Shown here piece after piece: positions 1-8,658 of a DNA stretch of 64,000 nt. Made by a program: the position numbers and the translations under genes. A model generated the notes under the pieces. The model did not search any database. It had not been told where the DNA came from and saw only the letters and a list, made by a program, of their open reading frames with translations. Location: assembly GCA_963793005.1 (NCBI GenBank), contig CAWBYP010000002.1:62001-126000 (forward strand). Direction: 5' to 3'. This stretch comes from RPQJ01 sp963793005 (lineage in GTDB: Bacteria; Pseudomonadota; Gammaproteobacteria; Steroidobacterales; Steroidobacteraceae). Each line of letters begins with the position of its first letter. Position 1 is the stretch's first letter.

Positions 1-2441
1 TGCAGCAGCACGCCGAACTCATCGCCGCCGAGCCGCGCCAGGGTGTCGCTGGTCCGGATACGTGTCTGCAGGACGCTGGTGACCTGCTTGAGCAGCCGGT
101 CACCGGCCTCGTGGCCGCAGGTGTCGTTGACGACCTTGAACTGGTCGAGGTCGAGGTACAGCAGTACGTGGCGCACCGGGTCGGAATCGCGCGCCGACTG
201 CAGCGCGTCGCACAGGCGCACCTCGAATTCGCGGCGGTTGATCAGGCCGGTCAGCGCATCGTGCGTGGCCTGGTAGGTGAGGGCGCGCTGCAGCCGTCGC
301 TCCTGGCTCACGTCGTGGAACACCATGACGGCGCCGATCAGGCGGCCGGTCCTGTCGCGAATCGGCGCGGCCGAGTCCTGGACGGATATTTCCTGGCCGC
401 GGCGGTTGACCAGCAGTGCCGGCTGCGGCAGGTCCACGTTCCGGTCTTCGCGCAGGCAGCGCAGGATCGGGCTGTCGGTCGGTGTGCGCGTAACCTCGTT
501 CAGCACCTGGAAGACTTCCGAGACCGGGCGACCCACGGCTTCAGCTGCAGTCCAGCCGGTCAGCTGCTCCGCGACCGGATTCAGGTACTCGATGCGCCCG
601 TCGGCGTCGGCGGTGAGCACGGCGTCGCCGATCGACTGCAGCGTGACCTGGGCCTTCTCCTTTTCCTCGGCCAGCTGGATTTCCGCGAGCTTGCGGGTGC
701 TTATGTCGGTGAGCGTGCCTTCGTAGCCGGCGATCTGCCCTTTCTTGTCGAGCAGCACGCGGGCATTTTCGAGCACCGTGATCACGCGGCCGTCGCAGCG
801 GCGCAACCGGTACTCGGCGCTCTGCACCCGCCCGTCGCGGTTCAGCGTAGTGACCACACGCTCGCGGTCGGCCTGGTCAACGTACAGTGACGCTGTCGAC
901 GACAGACGGAGCAGGTCCTCGTCGCTCTCGTAACCAAGCATGGTGACCAGCGCGGGGTTCACCGATTCGAGTCGGCCCGACACGTCCGCACGGTAAACGC
1001 CCTCGATAACATTCTCGAAGAGGCCGCGATAGCGAGCCTCGCTGCTGCGCAGGGCCGCTTCCGATTGCTTGCGCTCGACCGCAATGCCGGCCAGCGCTGT
1101 GAGGCGACTCATCAGTTCGAAATCACGCTTCAGCGGGCTGCGTGGAGTGTGGAAATACAGGGCCACGGTGCCGATCATGCGGCCGTCGGATGACCGGATC
1201 GGCGTCGACCAGCAGGCACGAAGGCCGGCGGCCAGCGCCGGCTCGCGCAGGTGTTCCCACAGCGCGTCGCGGGAAATGTCGGCGACGATCACCTGCCGCT
1301 GCAGGAAGATCGCCGCGCCGCATGAGCCGTTCCTCGGTCCGACGGCGACGTGCTTCAGCGTGTCGAGGTAGGGTGCCGGGATCCGCCGGCCGGCGATACA
1401 CCGCAGCAGGTTCGGTTCGGCCTCGTACAGGCTCACGGTGCACAGCGATTCGGGCGTGACCCGCTCCGCGGTCTCGGTGATCGCCTCCAGCGTTTCCGGA
1501 AGGTCTGCGTTGCCGGTGATCCGCTCCAGCACGCGCCGCTCGCCGGCGGCGAGGAACTCGCTGCGCTTGCGCTCGGTGATGTCCGTGATGCTGCCGCGAA
1601 TCAGTCGTCGTCCCGACGACGGCAGGCGTACCAGCCGGACCTCGCAGGGGATGTCGTGTCCGAGCGCGTCGCGATGCAACCACTCGAAGCATGGCGCCTC
1701 GCCAGCGAGTGCCCGGTCGAGGTAGCCGCGGTTGACACCTTCGGAGGGTGTCCCGTCGGCCTGGAATTCGGCGCTGATCTGCGCAGGCCCCGCCGAGAGC
1801 AGTTCTTCGCGCGCCATCTTGAAGAAGCGCACCGCGTTCTCGTTGCACTCGACGAACCGGCCGAGGTCCATGTCGAGGACCACGAGCACCTCGGGGGCGT
1901 TCTCGACCAGCGTGCGGTAGCGGGCCTCGCTTTCGCGGATGGCCGCTTCTGCGAGCTTGCGATCGGTGGTGTCGCGCAGGCAGGCGATGTAGATCTGGCG
2001 GTCGTCGAGCGTGACCTTGCTCACGCCGAGTTCCACGTCGAAGAGAGTGCCGTCGCGCCGGCGTCCGCGTGTCTCGTGCGGGGCGAGGTCGATCTGCGTG
2101 TTCTCCAGGTACTCCGACAGCTCGTCGAGGGCCTCGGTGAGCACGGCATGGCGCGCGAGCGACGGGATCAGCAGGTCCAGTCGGCGACCGCGGGCTTCGG
2201 CCTCGGAGTAGCCGAAGATGCGCTCTGCGGTGCGATTCAGTGTCTCGACCAGGCCCGCGTCATCGACGGTCAGGATCGCGTCCTTGACGTGGTCCACGAT
2301 CGCCTGCAGCTGGGCGGTCGCGTCGTCGCGCGCGGCGGGATCGCTTCGGACAGCCGTCACCCCGGGCACCCCGGCCAGGGTGGCTCCCTGTGCCGGGCGC
2401 TCAGGCGGTCCGTGCTTCCTGCGATCCCTGTGCCGGTTCAT
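1..2441 (-). CDS. PAS/PAS/GAF/PAS/PAS/GGDEF signalling protein, C-terminus cut by window edge
   Basis: A membrane-independent sensor that probably makes cyclic di-GMP. The frame is open on the minus strand from an ATG at 2441 to the window edge, 813 codons. From the translation I place a first PAS domain near residues 45-165, a second near 170-295, a GAF-like domain near 300-450, two more PAS domains to about 710, then a diguanylate cyclase domain. The catalytic GGDEF lies at residues 805-809. An RxxD motif (RTSD) sits five residues before it, which is the product-inhibition I-site of active cyclases. The closing PAS-GGDEF sequence style (THDALTGLINRREFE, LDLDQFKVVND) is that of GGDEF-EAL proteins, so an EAL domain may follow outside the window. 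No signal peptide or membrane segment is visible. It is divergent from the downstream amidohydrolase. Confidence 0.88.
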   Translation of the reverse strand, partial: MNRHRDRRKHGPPERPAQGATLAGVPGVTAVRSDPAARDDATAQLQAIVDHVKDAILTVDDAGLVETLNRTAERIFGYSEAEARGRRLDLLIPSLARHAVLTEALDELSEYLENTQIDLAPHETRGRRRDGTLFDVELGVSKVTLDDRQIYIACLRDTTDRKLAEAAIRESEARYRTLVENAPEVLVVLDMDLGRFVECNENAVRFFKMAREELLSAGPAQISAEFQADGTPSEGVNRGYLDRALAGEAPCFEWLHRDALGHDIPCEVRLVRLPSSGRRLIRGSITDITERKRSEFLAAGERRVLERITGNADLPETLEAITETAERVTPESLCTVSLYEAEPNLLRCIAGRRIPAPYLDTLKHVAVGPRNGSCGAAIFLQRQVIVADISRDALWEHLREPALAAGLRACWSTPIRSSDGRMIGTVALYFHTPRSPLKRDFELMSRLTALAGIAVERKQSEAALRSSEARYRGLFENVIEGVYRADVSGRLESVNPALVTMLGYESDEDLLRLSSTASLYVDQADRERVVTTLNRDGRVQSAEYRLRRCDGRVITVLENARVLLDKKGQIAGYEGTLTDISTRKLAEIQLAEEKEKAQVTLQSIGDAVLTADADGRIEYLNPVAEQLTGWTAAEAVGRPVSEVFQVLNEVTRTPTDSPILRCLREDRNVDLPQPALLVNRRGQEISVQDSAAPIRDRTGRLIGAVMVFHDVSQERRLQRALTYQATHDALTGLINRREFEVRLCDALQSARDSDPVRHVLLYLDLDQFKVVNDTCGHEAGDRLLKQVTSVLQTRIRTSDTLARLGGDEFGVLL

Positions 2442-2601
2442 CGAATTCACACCATGCCTGCCGCCCCGCATCGGGGGCGGACGAAGCTGGATACTAGGCG
2501 CGGGGCGGCGGGGGCCGATGTGACCCGGGTCGCATTCGGGCCGGGCCGGTGTGTTCCGCGCCATCCGGTACAATTCGAGCGGTCGTCGCAGCAGGCCCCA
2601 G

Positions 2602-3448
2602 ATGTCTACAGGTCCCACACAGCGCACAGGCCGCACCGACCAGGTTCCGGCCAGGAACCCGCTGATCGGGCGCGACGATCCGCCGCCGTTCGTGGTGCTC
2701 CACGAGCACGGTGCGGCGCCGGCGCTGGTGGTCTGCGACCACGCGAGCCGTGCCTTCCCCGCGGCCATGCAGAGACTCGGCCTGCCACCACTGCAGACCT
2801 GGGAGCACATCGCCTGGGATATCGGTGCGGGTGAGCTCGCACGGGGCATATCCAATGCGCTCGACGCGCCCGCCGTGCTGGCCGGGTATTCGCGCCTGAT
2901 CGTCGACTGCAATCGTCCCGCCGTACCACGAGGAGTCGATCCGCAGTGAAAGCGACGGCTGGGTCATCCCGGGCAACCAGGCGCTCGACGAACTCGACCG
3001 GCGCACCCGGCTCGCCTGCTTCTTCGATCCCTACCACGAGGCGATCGCCGCGATGCTGGGCGGCTTCCGTGCACGGGGCGTCGAGCCGCTCGTCGTGTCG
3101 GTACACACGTTCACGCCGCTGATGGCGGGTACGCTGCGGCCCTGGCACGTGGGTGTGCTCTGGGACCAGGACGCGGAGTCCGCGCGCTACATGATCGACG
3201 GGCTCGGTGCGATCGAGGGTGTCGTGGTCGGCGACAACGAGCCCTACAGCGGCCGGCACCCGGCCGACTACACCGTGGACCACCACGCGGAGGGCGGCGG
3301 GCTGCGGCACGTCTGTATTGAAATAAGGCAGGACCAGCTCGAATCGCCCGCGGGCGTGGAGCGCTGGGTGCGCATCATGGCGCGCCTGCTGCGCGGGCTG
3401 CTGGTGAGCACCCCAGGGACGGAGCCTGGCTCGAGGGCCGGGGCGTGA
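2602..3448 (+). pseudogene. N-formylglutamate amidohydrolase family protein, interrupted by a frameshift
   Basis: Family members hydrolyse N-formylglutamate or related N-acyl amino acids (HutG-like). The first part, from ATG 2602, reads in one frame up to IVDCNRP and stops at 2949. The rest reads one base later (YHEESIRSESDGWVIPGN, then SVHTFTP, GDNEPYSG and IEIRQDQL) to a stop at 3448. SVHTFTP and DNEPYSG are family hallmarks. Removing one C from the CCC at 2917-2919 restores a single protein of about 281 residues with the expected DCNRPP junction. The 3' end overlaps the next gene. It may be a genuine pseudogene or a base-call error, and I cannot tell which from the sequence. Confidence 0.82.
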
Positions 3449-3450
3449 GC

Positions 3451-4578
3451 ATGCGCGAGCCCCCGCTGACGCTCGGCATGGAGGAGGAGTACCTGCTCGT
3501 GAACCTCGAGACGCGCGCGGTCGAGACCGATCCGCCGGCGCAGCTCTTCGAGGACCTGCGCGAACGAACCTCGCTGCACGCGTTCCGCGAGTACATGCGC
3601 TCGCAGGTCGAGGTCACCACGCCCGTCTGCCGCACAGTGGGCGAGGCCCGCATCCAGCTCGGGGACCTGCGACGCGCGGTGGTGGAGGAGAGCGCCAGGT
3701 ACGGGCTTGCGCCGATTGCGGCGTCGAGTCATCCGTTTTCACTCACCGCCAAGCAGCAGCGCACCGACAAGGAACGTTACCAGTCGCTGCTCGAGGAGAT
3801 GCAGGGTGCGATCCGGCGCATGATGATCTGCGGGCTGCACGTGCACGTCGGCGTGGACGACGACGAAGCGCGCGTGGACCTGCTGAACCAGCTGCCGTAC
3901 TTCCTTCCGCACCTGCTCGCGCTCTCGTGCAGCTCACCGTTCTGGGAGGGCGAGCGCACGGGCCTGATGTCGTTCCGGCTGATGATCTTCAATGGACTGC
4001 CCCGCACCGGGCTGCCGCCCCAGTTCTCGAGCTGGAGCGAATATCGCCGGAACACGGACATCCTGGTCGAGACCGGCATCATCGCCGACACTTCGCGGAT
4101 CTGGTGGGACCTGCGCCCAAGCCTGCGCTACCCGACGCTCGAGACCAGGATCATGGACTGCTGCACGAGCCTGGAAGATGGGCTGTCGCTCGCGGCGCTG
4201 CTGCAGTGCCTGGTGCGCATGCTCCACAGGCTGCGGCGCGCGAACCAGCGCTGGCGTACCTACTCTCACCTGCTGCTGGGCGAGAATCGCTGGCGCGCAA
4301 TGCGCTATTCGTTCGACGAGGGCCTGCTCGATCTCGGCAGCAAGCAGATGGTGGCGTTCCCTGAACTGCTCGACGAACTGATCGAGGTCGTGCGCGAGGA
4401 CGCCGAGGCGCTCGGGTGCGTGGCGGAGGTCGAGGGGCTGCGCAGGATCGTCGAGCGTGGGACGAGCGCCCACCGCCAGGTCGCGGTGTACGATGCCGCG
4501 CTCGAGTCGGGTGCGTCGGAGGCCGACGCGCTGCGCTCCGTCGTGGACTGGCTGGTCGAGGAGACGGCACGGATATGA
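3451..4578 (+). CDS. YbdK-type carboxylate-amine ligase (GCS2 family)
   Basis: A glutamate-cysteine-ligase-like ATP-dependent enzyme that joins a carboxylate to an amine. The physiological substrate of YbdK proteins is not settled. The 375-residue product opens with LGMEEEYLLV, the Mg/ATP-binding glutamate motif of the family. It carries ASSHPF, GLHVHVGV (about residues 128-135), and RIWWDLRPS with ETRIMD in the second half, all typical of this group. Length matches the family norm. ATG 3451 is chosen because GGGG lies just upstream; a GTG at 3445 would add two residues. It overlaps the stop of the amidohydrolase and its own stop overlaps dusA (ATGA-type), so the three genes probably form one transcript. 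The amidohydrolase pairing suggests a shared role in N-blocked or gamma-glutamyl compounds, which is inference. Confidence 0.9.
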   Translation: MREPPLTLGMEEEYLLVNLETRAVETDPPAQLFEDLRERTSLHAFREYMRSQVEVTTPVCRTVGEARIQLGDLRRAVVEESARYGLAPIAASSHPFSLTAKQQRTDKERYQSLLEEMQGAIRRMMICGLHVHVGVDDDEARVDLLNQLPYFLPHLLALSCSSPFWEGERTGLMSFRLMIFNGLPRTGLPPQFSSWSEYRRNTDILVETGIIADTSRIWWDLRPSLRYPTLETRIMDCCTSLEDGLSLAALLQCLVRMLHRLRRANQRWRTYSHLLLGENRWRAMRYSFDEGLLDLGSKQMVAFPELLDELIEVVREDAEALGCVAEVEGLRRIVERGTSAHRQVAVYDAALESGASEADALRSVVDWLVEETARI

Positions 4579-5609
4579 CGCCGCCGGAAAAAATCGGTGC
4601 CAGGCACCTATTTATCGACCGGCGGATTTCGGTCGCGCCGATGATGGACTACACCGATCGTCACTGCCGCTACCTGCATCGGTTGCTGAGCCCGGGTGCG
4701 CTGCTCTACACCGAGATGGTGACCGCGCAGGCGCTGGCCCACGGCCATATCGAGCGGCTGCTCGCATACGACCGGGCCGAGTCGCCTGTCGCGCTGCAGG
4801 TCGGCGGCTCGGACCCGGCGCTCTTGGCGCAGGCGGCCAGGCTCGGCGAGCAGTACGGCTACGTGGAGATCAACCTGAACGTAGGCTGCCCGAGCGACCG
4901 GGTGCAGGAAGGCAATTTCGGCGCGTGCCTGATGGCGGAGCCGCAGCTCGTCTGCGACTGCCTGGTCGCGATGCGCGAGGCGGTCAGCGTGCCGGTCACG
5001 GTGAAATGCCGCATCGGCATCGACGAGCTCGACGACTACGGATTCTTCGACCACTTCGTGCAGCTGGTGCGGCGCTCCGGGGTCACGGTGTTCGTGGTAC
5101 ACGCCCGCAAGGCGATCCTGCAGGGCCTGACACCGAAGGAGAACCGGGAGATCCCGCCGCTGCGCTACGAGACGGTCGCGCGCCTGAAGCGCGAGAACCC
5201 GGAACTCACGGTGATCCTCAACGGCGGACTCAAGACGCTCACGCAGGTGCGCGAATGGTGGAGCAGCTGCGACGGCGTAATGATCGGACGACAGGTGTAC
5301 CAGGAACCGTACCTGCTCGCGGAACTGCACCGCGAATTCATCGATCGCGAATGGTCGCCTCCGTCGCGGGAAGAGGTGGTGGCGAAGTACGCGGAATACG
5401 TCGAGCGCATGCTTGGTGAGGGCCACAAGCTCGGGCTGATGCTGCGGCCGCTGCACGGCCTGTATGCGGGTTTCGAGGGAGCTCGCTCGTGGCGCCGTTT
5501 CCTCGCCGAGCAGGGCAACCTCCCGGGCGCCGGCGCCGGATGTGCTGCGGGAGTCGCTGCGGGTGTTCCGGCGAGCGGCATGAGGACGGGCAGGCGGGCC
5601 ACTGTATAA
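4575..5609 (+). CDS. dusA: tRNA-dihydrouridine(20/20a) synthase DusA, C-terminal frameshift
   Basis: A flavin enzyme that reduces uridine 20/20a in the tRNA D-loop. The sequence has SVAPMMDYTDRHCR near the N-terminus, EINLNVGCPSDRVQ with the catalytic cysteine, SVPVTVKCRIGID, HARKAILQGLTPKENREIPP and ILNGGLKTL, a DusA-specific set. The start ATG 4575 overlaps the previous stop. The first dozen codons run through a copy of a palindromic repeat (see 4594-4615), so this leader is unusual. The frame as written runs to 5609 with an alien Gly/Ala-rich end. Deleting one base near 5534-5535 gives PGAGPDVLRESLRVFRRAA and a stop at 5583, which matches the family C-terminus. I therefore regard the natural end as 5583. 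Confidence 0.92.
   Translation: MTPPEKIGARHLFIDRRISVAPMMDYTDRHCRYLHRLLSPGALLYTEMVTAQALAHGHIERLLAYDRAESPVALQVGGSDPALLAQAARLGEQYGYVEINLNVGCPSDRVQEGNFGACLMAEPQLVCDCLVAMREAVSVPVTVKCRIGIDELDDYGFFDHFVQLVRRSGVTVFVVHARKAILQGLTPKENREIPPLRYETVARLKRENPELTVILNGGLKTLTQVREWWSSCDGVMIGRQVYQEPYLLAELHREFIDREWSPPSREEVVAKYAEYVERMLGEGHKLGLMLRPLHGLYAGFEGARSWRRFLAEQGNLPGAGAGCAAGVAAGVPASGMRTGRRATV
4594..4615 (+). repeat. REP-like palindrome copy inside the start of dusA
   Basis: The palindromic core GGTGCCAGGCACC followed by TATTTAT is the same as in the inverted pair at 6597-6675. Here it lies between the ATG of dusA and its first conserved motif, and it is translated as part of a non-conserved N-terminal leader (around IGARHLFI). 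Confidence 0.8.
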
Positions 5610-5667
5610 TCACCGCACGGCCGCCCCCGGCGGACCAGGTCACGCAGGGAATCGTGTCCTGAAGCAG

Positions 5668-6570
5668 ATGAGCAACGAGACTGAAGTTGCCGTGCTGTTC
5701 GCGGATGTCGTGGGTAGCACGCGCCTCTACGAGGTGCTCGGCGACCTGAAGGCGCGCGACATGGTCGTCGCTTGCGTGGAAATCATGCGTGCCGCGACCG
5801 AGCGCAACCGCGGCTCGGTGATCAAGACGATCGGCGACGAGATCCTGGCGATTTTCCCGACTGCAGACGACGCGGTGAACGCCGCAAGCGAGATGCAGCA
5901 GGACATCGGCGCCCGGCCCGCGCTGTCGGTGCAGGGCCAGCACGTCGCGATCCGCATCGGTTGCCACTTCGGGCCGGTGGTGCTCGAGAACCGCGACATC
6001 TTCGGCGCTTCGGTGCACACCGCGAACCGGATGACCAGCCAGGCCAAGGCCGGGCAGGTCATTCTCACCGCCGAAACGGTCGAGCGCCTGTCTGCGGAAT
6101 GGCGGGTGGCTACGCGCCAGATCGACGTCACTCCAGTGCGTGGCCGCGCCGAGGAGATGGAGCTGTTCGAACTCCTCTGGCAACAGGAAGATGCGACCAG
6201 CATGCTGCCGTCGATCGAGATCGACGCGCGCACCGGACACAGGCCGCAGCGCGTACGGCTGCACTACCGCGGCCGCGACATGGTCCTGGGTGACCGTCGC
6301 GAGAGCCTGACCATGGGTCGCGCCGATGAGAACGACGTCGTCGCGCAGGGTCCGCTGATCTCACGCATCCACGCGCGCATCGAGATCGCGCGCAACAAGG
6401 TCATGCTGGTGGACCAGAGTACCAACGGCACATTCGTCGTCGGCCAGGACGGCCGCGAATCGTTCGTTCGCCGCGATTCGCACGCGCTGACGGGGCAGGG
6501 GACGATCGGGCTCGGGAAACTGCCGGACGCGGCCGCGCCCGACGCCATCAAGTACCAGGTCGAAGAGTAG
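5668..6570 (+). CDS. Adenylate/guanylate-cyclase-like domain protein with C-terminal FHA domain
   Basis: A cytoplasmic signalling protein of 300 residues. Residues 5-175 form a class III nucleotide cyclase homology domain: VLFADVVGST supplies the first metal Asp (D13), IKTIGDE supplies Lys53 and the second metal Asp (D57), and D110 lies before the GASV segment. In the VHTANR segment the transition-state Arg (R121) is present, but the usual Asn four residues earlier is His117, so catalysis may be weak or altered. Residues about 205-290 form a forkhead-associated phosphothreonine-binding domain (TMGR, ISRIHARIE, STNGTFV). The order cyclase-FHA suggests output or input through a Ser/Thr kinase, but no such kinase is in the window. 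It stands alone between dusA and a repeat pair. Start ATG 5668 places FADVVGST at the usual distance. Confidence 0.88.
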   Translation: MSNETEVAVLFADVVGSTRLYEVLGDLKARDMVVACVEIMRAATERNRGSVIKTIGDEILAIFPTADDAVNAASEMQQDIGARPALSVQGQHVAIRIGCHFGPVVLENRDIFGASVHTANRMTSQAKAGQVILTAETVERLSAEWRVATRQIDVTPVRGRAEEMELFELLWQQEDATSMLPSIEIDARTGHRPQRVRLHYRGRDMVLGDRRESLTMGRADENDVVAQGPLISRIHARIEIARNKVMLVDQSTNGTFVVGQDGRESFVRRDSHALTGQGTIGLGKLPDAAAPDAIKYQVEE

Positions 6571-6596
6571 GGGACATTCTCCTTTTTGCGAAGCGT

Positions 6597-6675
6597 AATT
6601 CGGTGCCAGGCACCTATTTATTTCGTCCGAAGCGCCTTGGAATTGCCCAATTAAATAGGTGCCTGGCACCGAATT
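6597..6675. repeat. Perfect 24-bp inverted repeat of REP-like palindromes
   Basis: Arms at 6597-6620 and 6652-6675 are exact reverse complements separated by 31 bases. Each arm contains its own smaller palindrome, GGTGCCAGGCACC or its complement, flanked by an A/T-rich TATTTA tract. A third copy of the arm core lies at 4594-4615. The layout is like REP/BIME elements mobilised by RAYT transposases; no such transposase is in this window. It lies between the ends of two convergent genes and could fold into a long hairpin that terminates both. Confidence 0.85.
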
Positions 6676-6693
6676 ATGGGTCTGCGCCTCCCG

Positions 6694-8436
6694 TCAGCCG
6701 AGGGCTTTCCTGACCCGCTGGCATTGCTCGCGCAGCGCAGCTGGCGTCCGCTCGCCGAATCCATCGAGGTATTCGCCGATCTCGTCGATCTCGCGGTGCC
6801 AGGCATCGCGGTCGAGGTCGAGCAGCTGGTGCAGCGCGCCATCGGCGAGCTTCACACCGTCGAGGTCGAGGTCTTCCTTGTTCGGCAGGAAGCCAATCGG
6901 CGTGTCCTTCGCCTGGGCCCGGCCTTCGCAGCGGTCGATGACCCACGAGAGCACGCGCAGGTTGTCGCCGAAGCCCGGCCACAGGAACTTGCCGTCCTTG
7001 TCCTGCCGGAACCAGTTGACGTGGAACACCCTGGGCAGGTGCTGCACGCGGCCCTCGAACGACAGCCAGTGTGACCAGTAGTCGGCGAAGTTGTAGCCGC
7101 AGAACGGCTTCATCGCCATCGAGTCGCGGCGCACCACGCCGACCTTGCCCACGGCCGCCGCAGTCGTCTCGGACGCCATGCCGGCGCCGATCATTACACC
7201 GTGCGCCCAGTCACGGGCCTCGTACACCAGTGGTGCCACCTCGCGGCGACGGCCGCCGAACAGGATCGCCGAGATAGGCACGCCTTCCGGGTGCTCCATC
7301 AGGTGGTTGTATGCAGGGTTCTGCTTGGCCGAGACCGTGAAGCGTGAATTCGGATGCGCCGCCGGGCCGTTGGCCTTGTCGTAGGGACGGCCCTGCCAGT
7401 CGATCACCGGCGTGCCGCTCGTGCGACCTTCCCACCATGGCTGGTTATCGGCGGTGAGCGCCACGTTGGTGAAGATCGTGTCGTGGTGGATCATCTCGTA
7501 GGCATTGCGATTGGTCTTCGGGCTGGTGCCCGGTACCACGCCGAAGAACCCGGCCTCGGGATTGATCGCGCGCAGGCGGCCGTCCTTGCCCACGTGCAGC
7601 CACGCGATGTCCTCGCCGATGGTCCAGACCTTCCAGCCCGGCATCGTGTCCGGCGGGATCAGCATGCCGAGGTTGGTCTTGCCGCAGGCAGACGGGAAGG
7701 CCGCGGCGATGTAGTGGACCTCGCCTCGCGGATTCTCCAGCCCGACCACCAGCATGTGCTCGGCCAGCCAGCCCTCGGTCCGCGCCTGCCAGCTTGCGAT
7801 GCGCAGCGCGTGGCATTTCTTGCCGAGCAGCGCGTTGCCGCCGTAGCCGGAGCCGATGCTCTTGATCGAGAGTTCTTCGGGGAAGTGCATGATGAAGCGA
7901 CGCTCCGGGTCGAGGTCGCCGACCGAGTGCAGGCCCTTGACGAAGCTGCCGTCGCGCTCGATGCGTGCCAGCGCCGGCGCTCCCATGCGCGTCATGATGC
8001 GCATGTTGAGCACGACGTAGGGGCTGTCGGTGATCTCGACGCCGCAGCGTGCGTACGGAGACGTGATCGGGCCCATGCAGTAGGGCACGACGTACATGGT
8101 GCGCCCCTTCATGCAGCCGTCGAACAGCGCGTCAATTTTCTGGTGGCCCTCCGCAGGCGCCATCCAGTTGTTGTTCGGCCCCGCGTCGTCGCGGTTGCTG
8201 GTGCAGATGAAGGTCAGGTGCTCGACGCGCGCCACGTCCGACGGATTGGACCGATGCAGGTAGCAATTGGGAAAGTTGGCCTCGTCCAGCTCGAGCAGTT
8301 CGCCGCTCTCGAGCATCAGCCGCGTGAGTTCGTCGCGCTCGACGTCCGACCCGGTGCACCAGTGGATGCTGTCTGGTTTCGTGAGTTTCGCGGTCTCGGC
8401 GACCCAGGTGGCAAGCGCGGCGTTGGTCGTGGTCAT
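6694..8436 (-). CDS. pckG: Phosphoenolpyruvate carboxykinase (GTP)
   Basis: Converts oxaloacetate and GTP to phosphoenolpyruvate, GDP and CO2, the first committed step of gluconeogenesis, in the cytosol. The 580-residue product has the GTP-type kinase motif FPSACGKTNL with the active-site Cys at 251, the HWCTGSD entry motif, SGYGGNALLGKKCHALRIAS, and NWFRQDKDGKFLWPGFGDN near the C-terminus. All of these separate it from the ATP-dependent form. ATG 8436 is the first in-frame Met giving the usual N-terminus, shortly after a candidate TATAAT -10 on this strand at 8512-8517. No -35 match was found. It is monocistronic, with its 3' end facing the inverted repeat at 6597-6675. Confidence 0.96.
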   Translation of the reverse strand: MTTTNAALATWVAETAKLTKPDSIHWCTGSDVERDELTRLMLESGELLELDEANFPNCYLHRSNPSDVARVEHLTFICTSNRDDAGPNNNWMAPAEGHQKIDALFDGCMKGRTMYVVPYCMGPITSPYARCGVEITDSPYVVLNMRIMTRMGAPALARIERDGSFVKGLHSVGDLDPERRFIMHFPEELSIKSIGSGYGGNALLGKKCHALRIASWQARTEGWLAEHMLVVGLENPRGEVHYIAAAFPSACGKTNLGMLIPPDTMPGWKVWTIGEDIAWLHVGKDGRLRAINPEAGFFGVVPGTSPKTNRNAYEMIHHDTIFTNVALTADNQPWWEGRTSGTPVIDWQGRPYDKANGPAAHPNSRFTVSAKQNPAYNHLMEHPEGVPISAILFGGRRREVAPLVYEARDWAHGVMIGAGMASETTAAAVGKVGVVRRDSMAMKPFCGYNFADYWSHWLSFEGRVQHLPRVFHVNWFRQDKDGKFLWPGFGDNLRVLSWVIDRCEGRAQAKDTPIGFLPNKEDLDLDGVKLADGALHQLLDLDRDAWHREIDEIGEYLDGFGERTPAALREQCQRVRKALG

Positions 8437-8583
8437 CGGCTGGCTATCCTTCTTCCGCCGGTCGCCGCAGAAGAAGCCGCAGCCCGGGTTGGTGTTGATC
8501 CTCTTGGCCTGATTATAGCCTCGCAAGGGTCGCGGCCCGTAGCGGCAATTCGCGCGAATGACCGCAGTCGCTGCTCATCAGCC

Positions 8584-8611
8584 AAAAAAAAGCGCCCTCC
8601 GGAGAGGGCGC
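8584..8611 (-). terminator. Rho-independent terminator of the phasin-like gene
   Basis: On the minus strand an 8-bp stem, GCGCCCTC with GAGGGCGC around a 4-base loop, is followed directly by eight T residues. It lies about 50 bases beyond the phasin-like stop codon. This is the best intrinsic terminator in the window. Confidence 0.92.
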
Positions 8612-8658
8612 AATCAGGGGGAGATCGTTGTGAGTTCTTTGCGCGGCCGTCGGATCGC

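Noticed and set aside
1350..2834. Long open plus-strand frame of 494 codons
   Set aside because: It lies opposite the PAS/GAF/GGDEF gene, whose frame shows clear domain motifs; the plus translation shows no recognisable domain and reflects GC-rich codon bias.
8436..8520. Possible riboswitch or leader RNA before pckG
   Set aside because: Only a TATAAT -10 and about 70 bases of leader; no convincing paired structure or known aptamer core.
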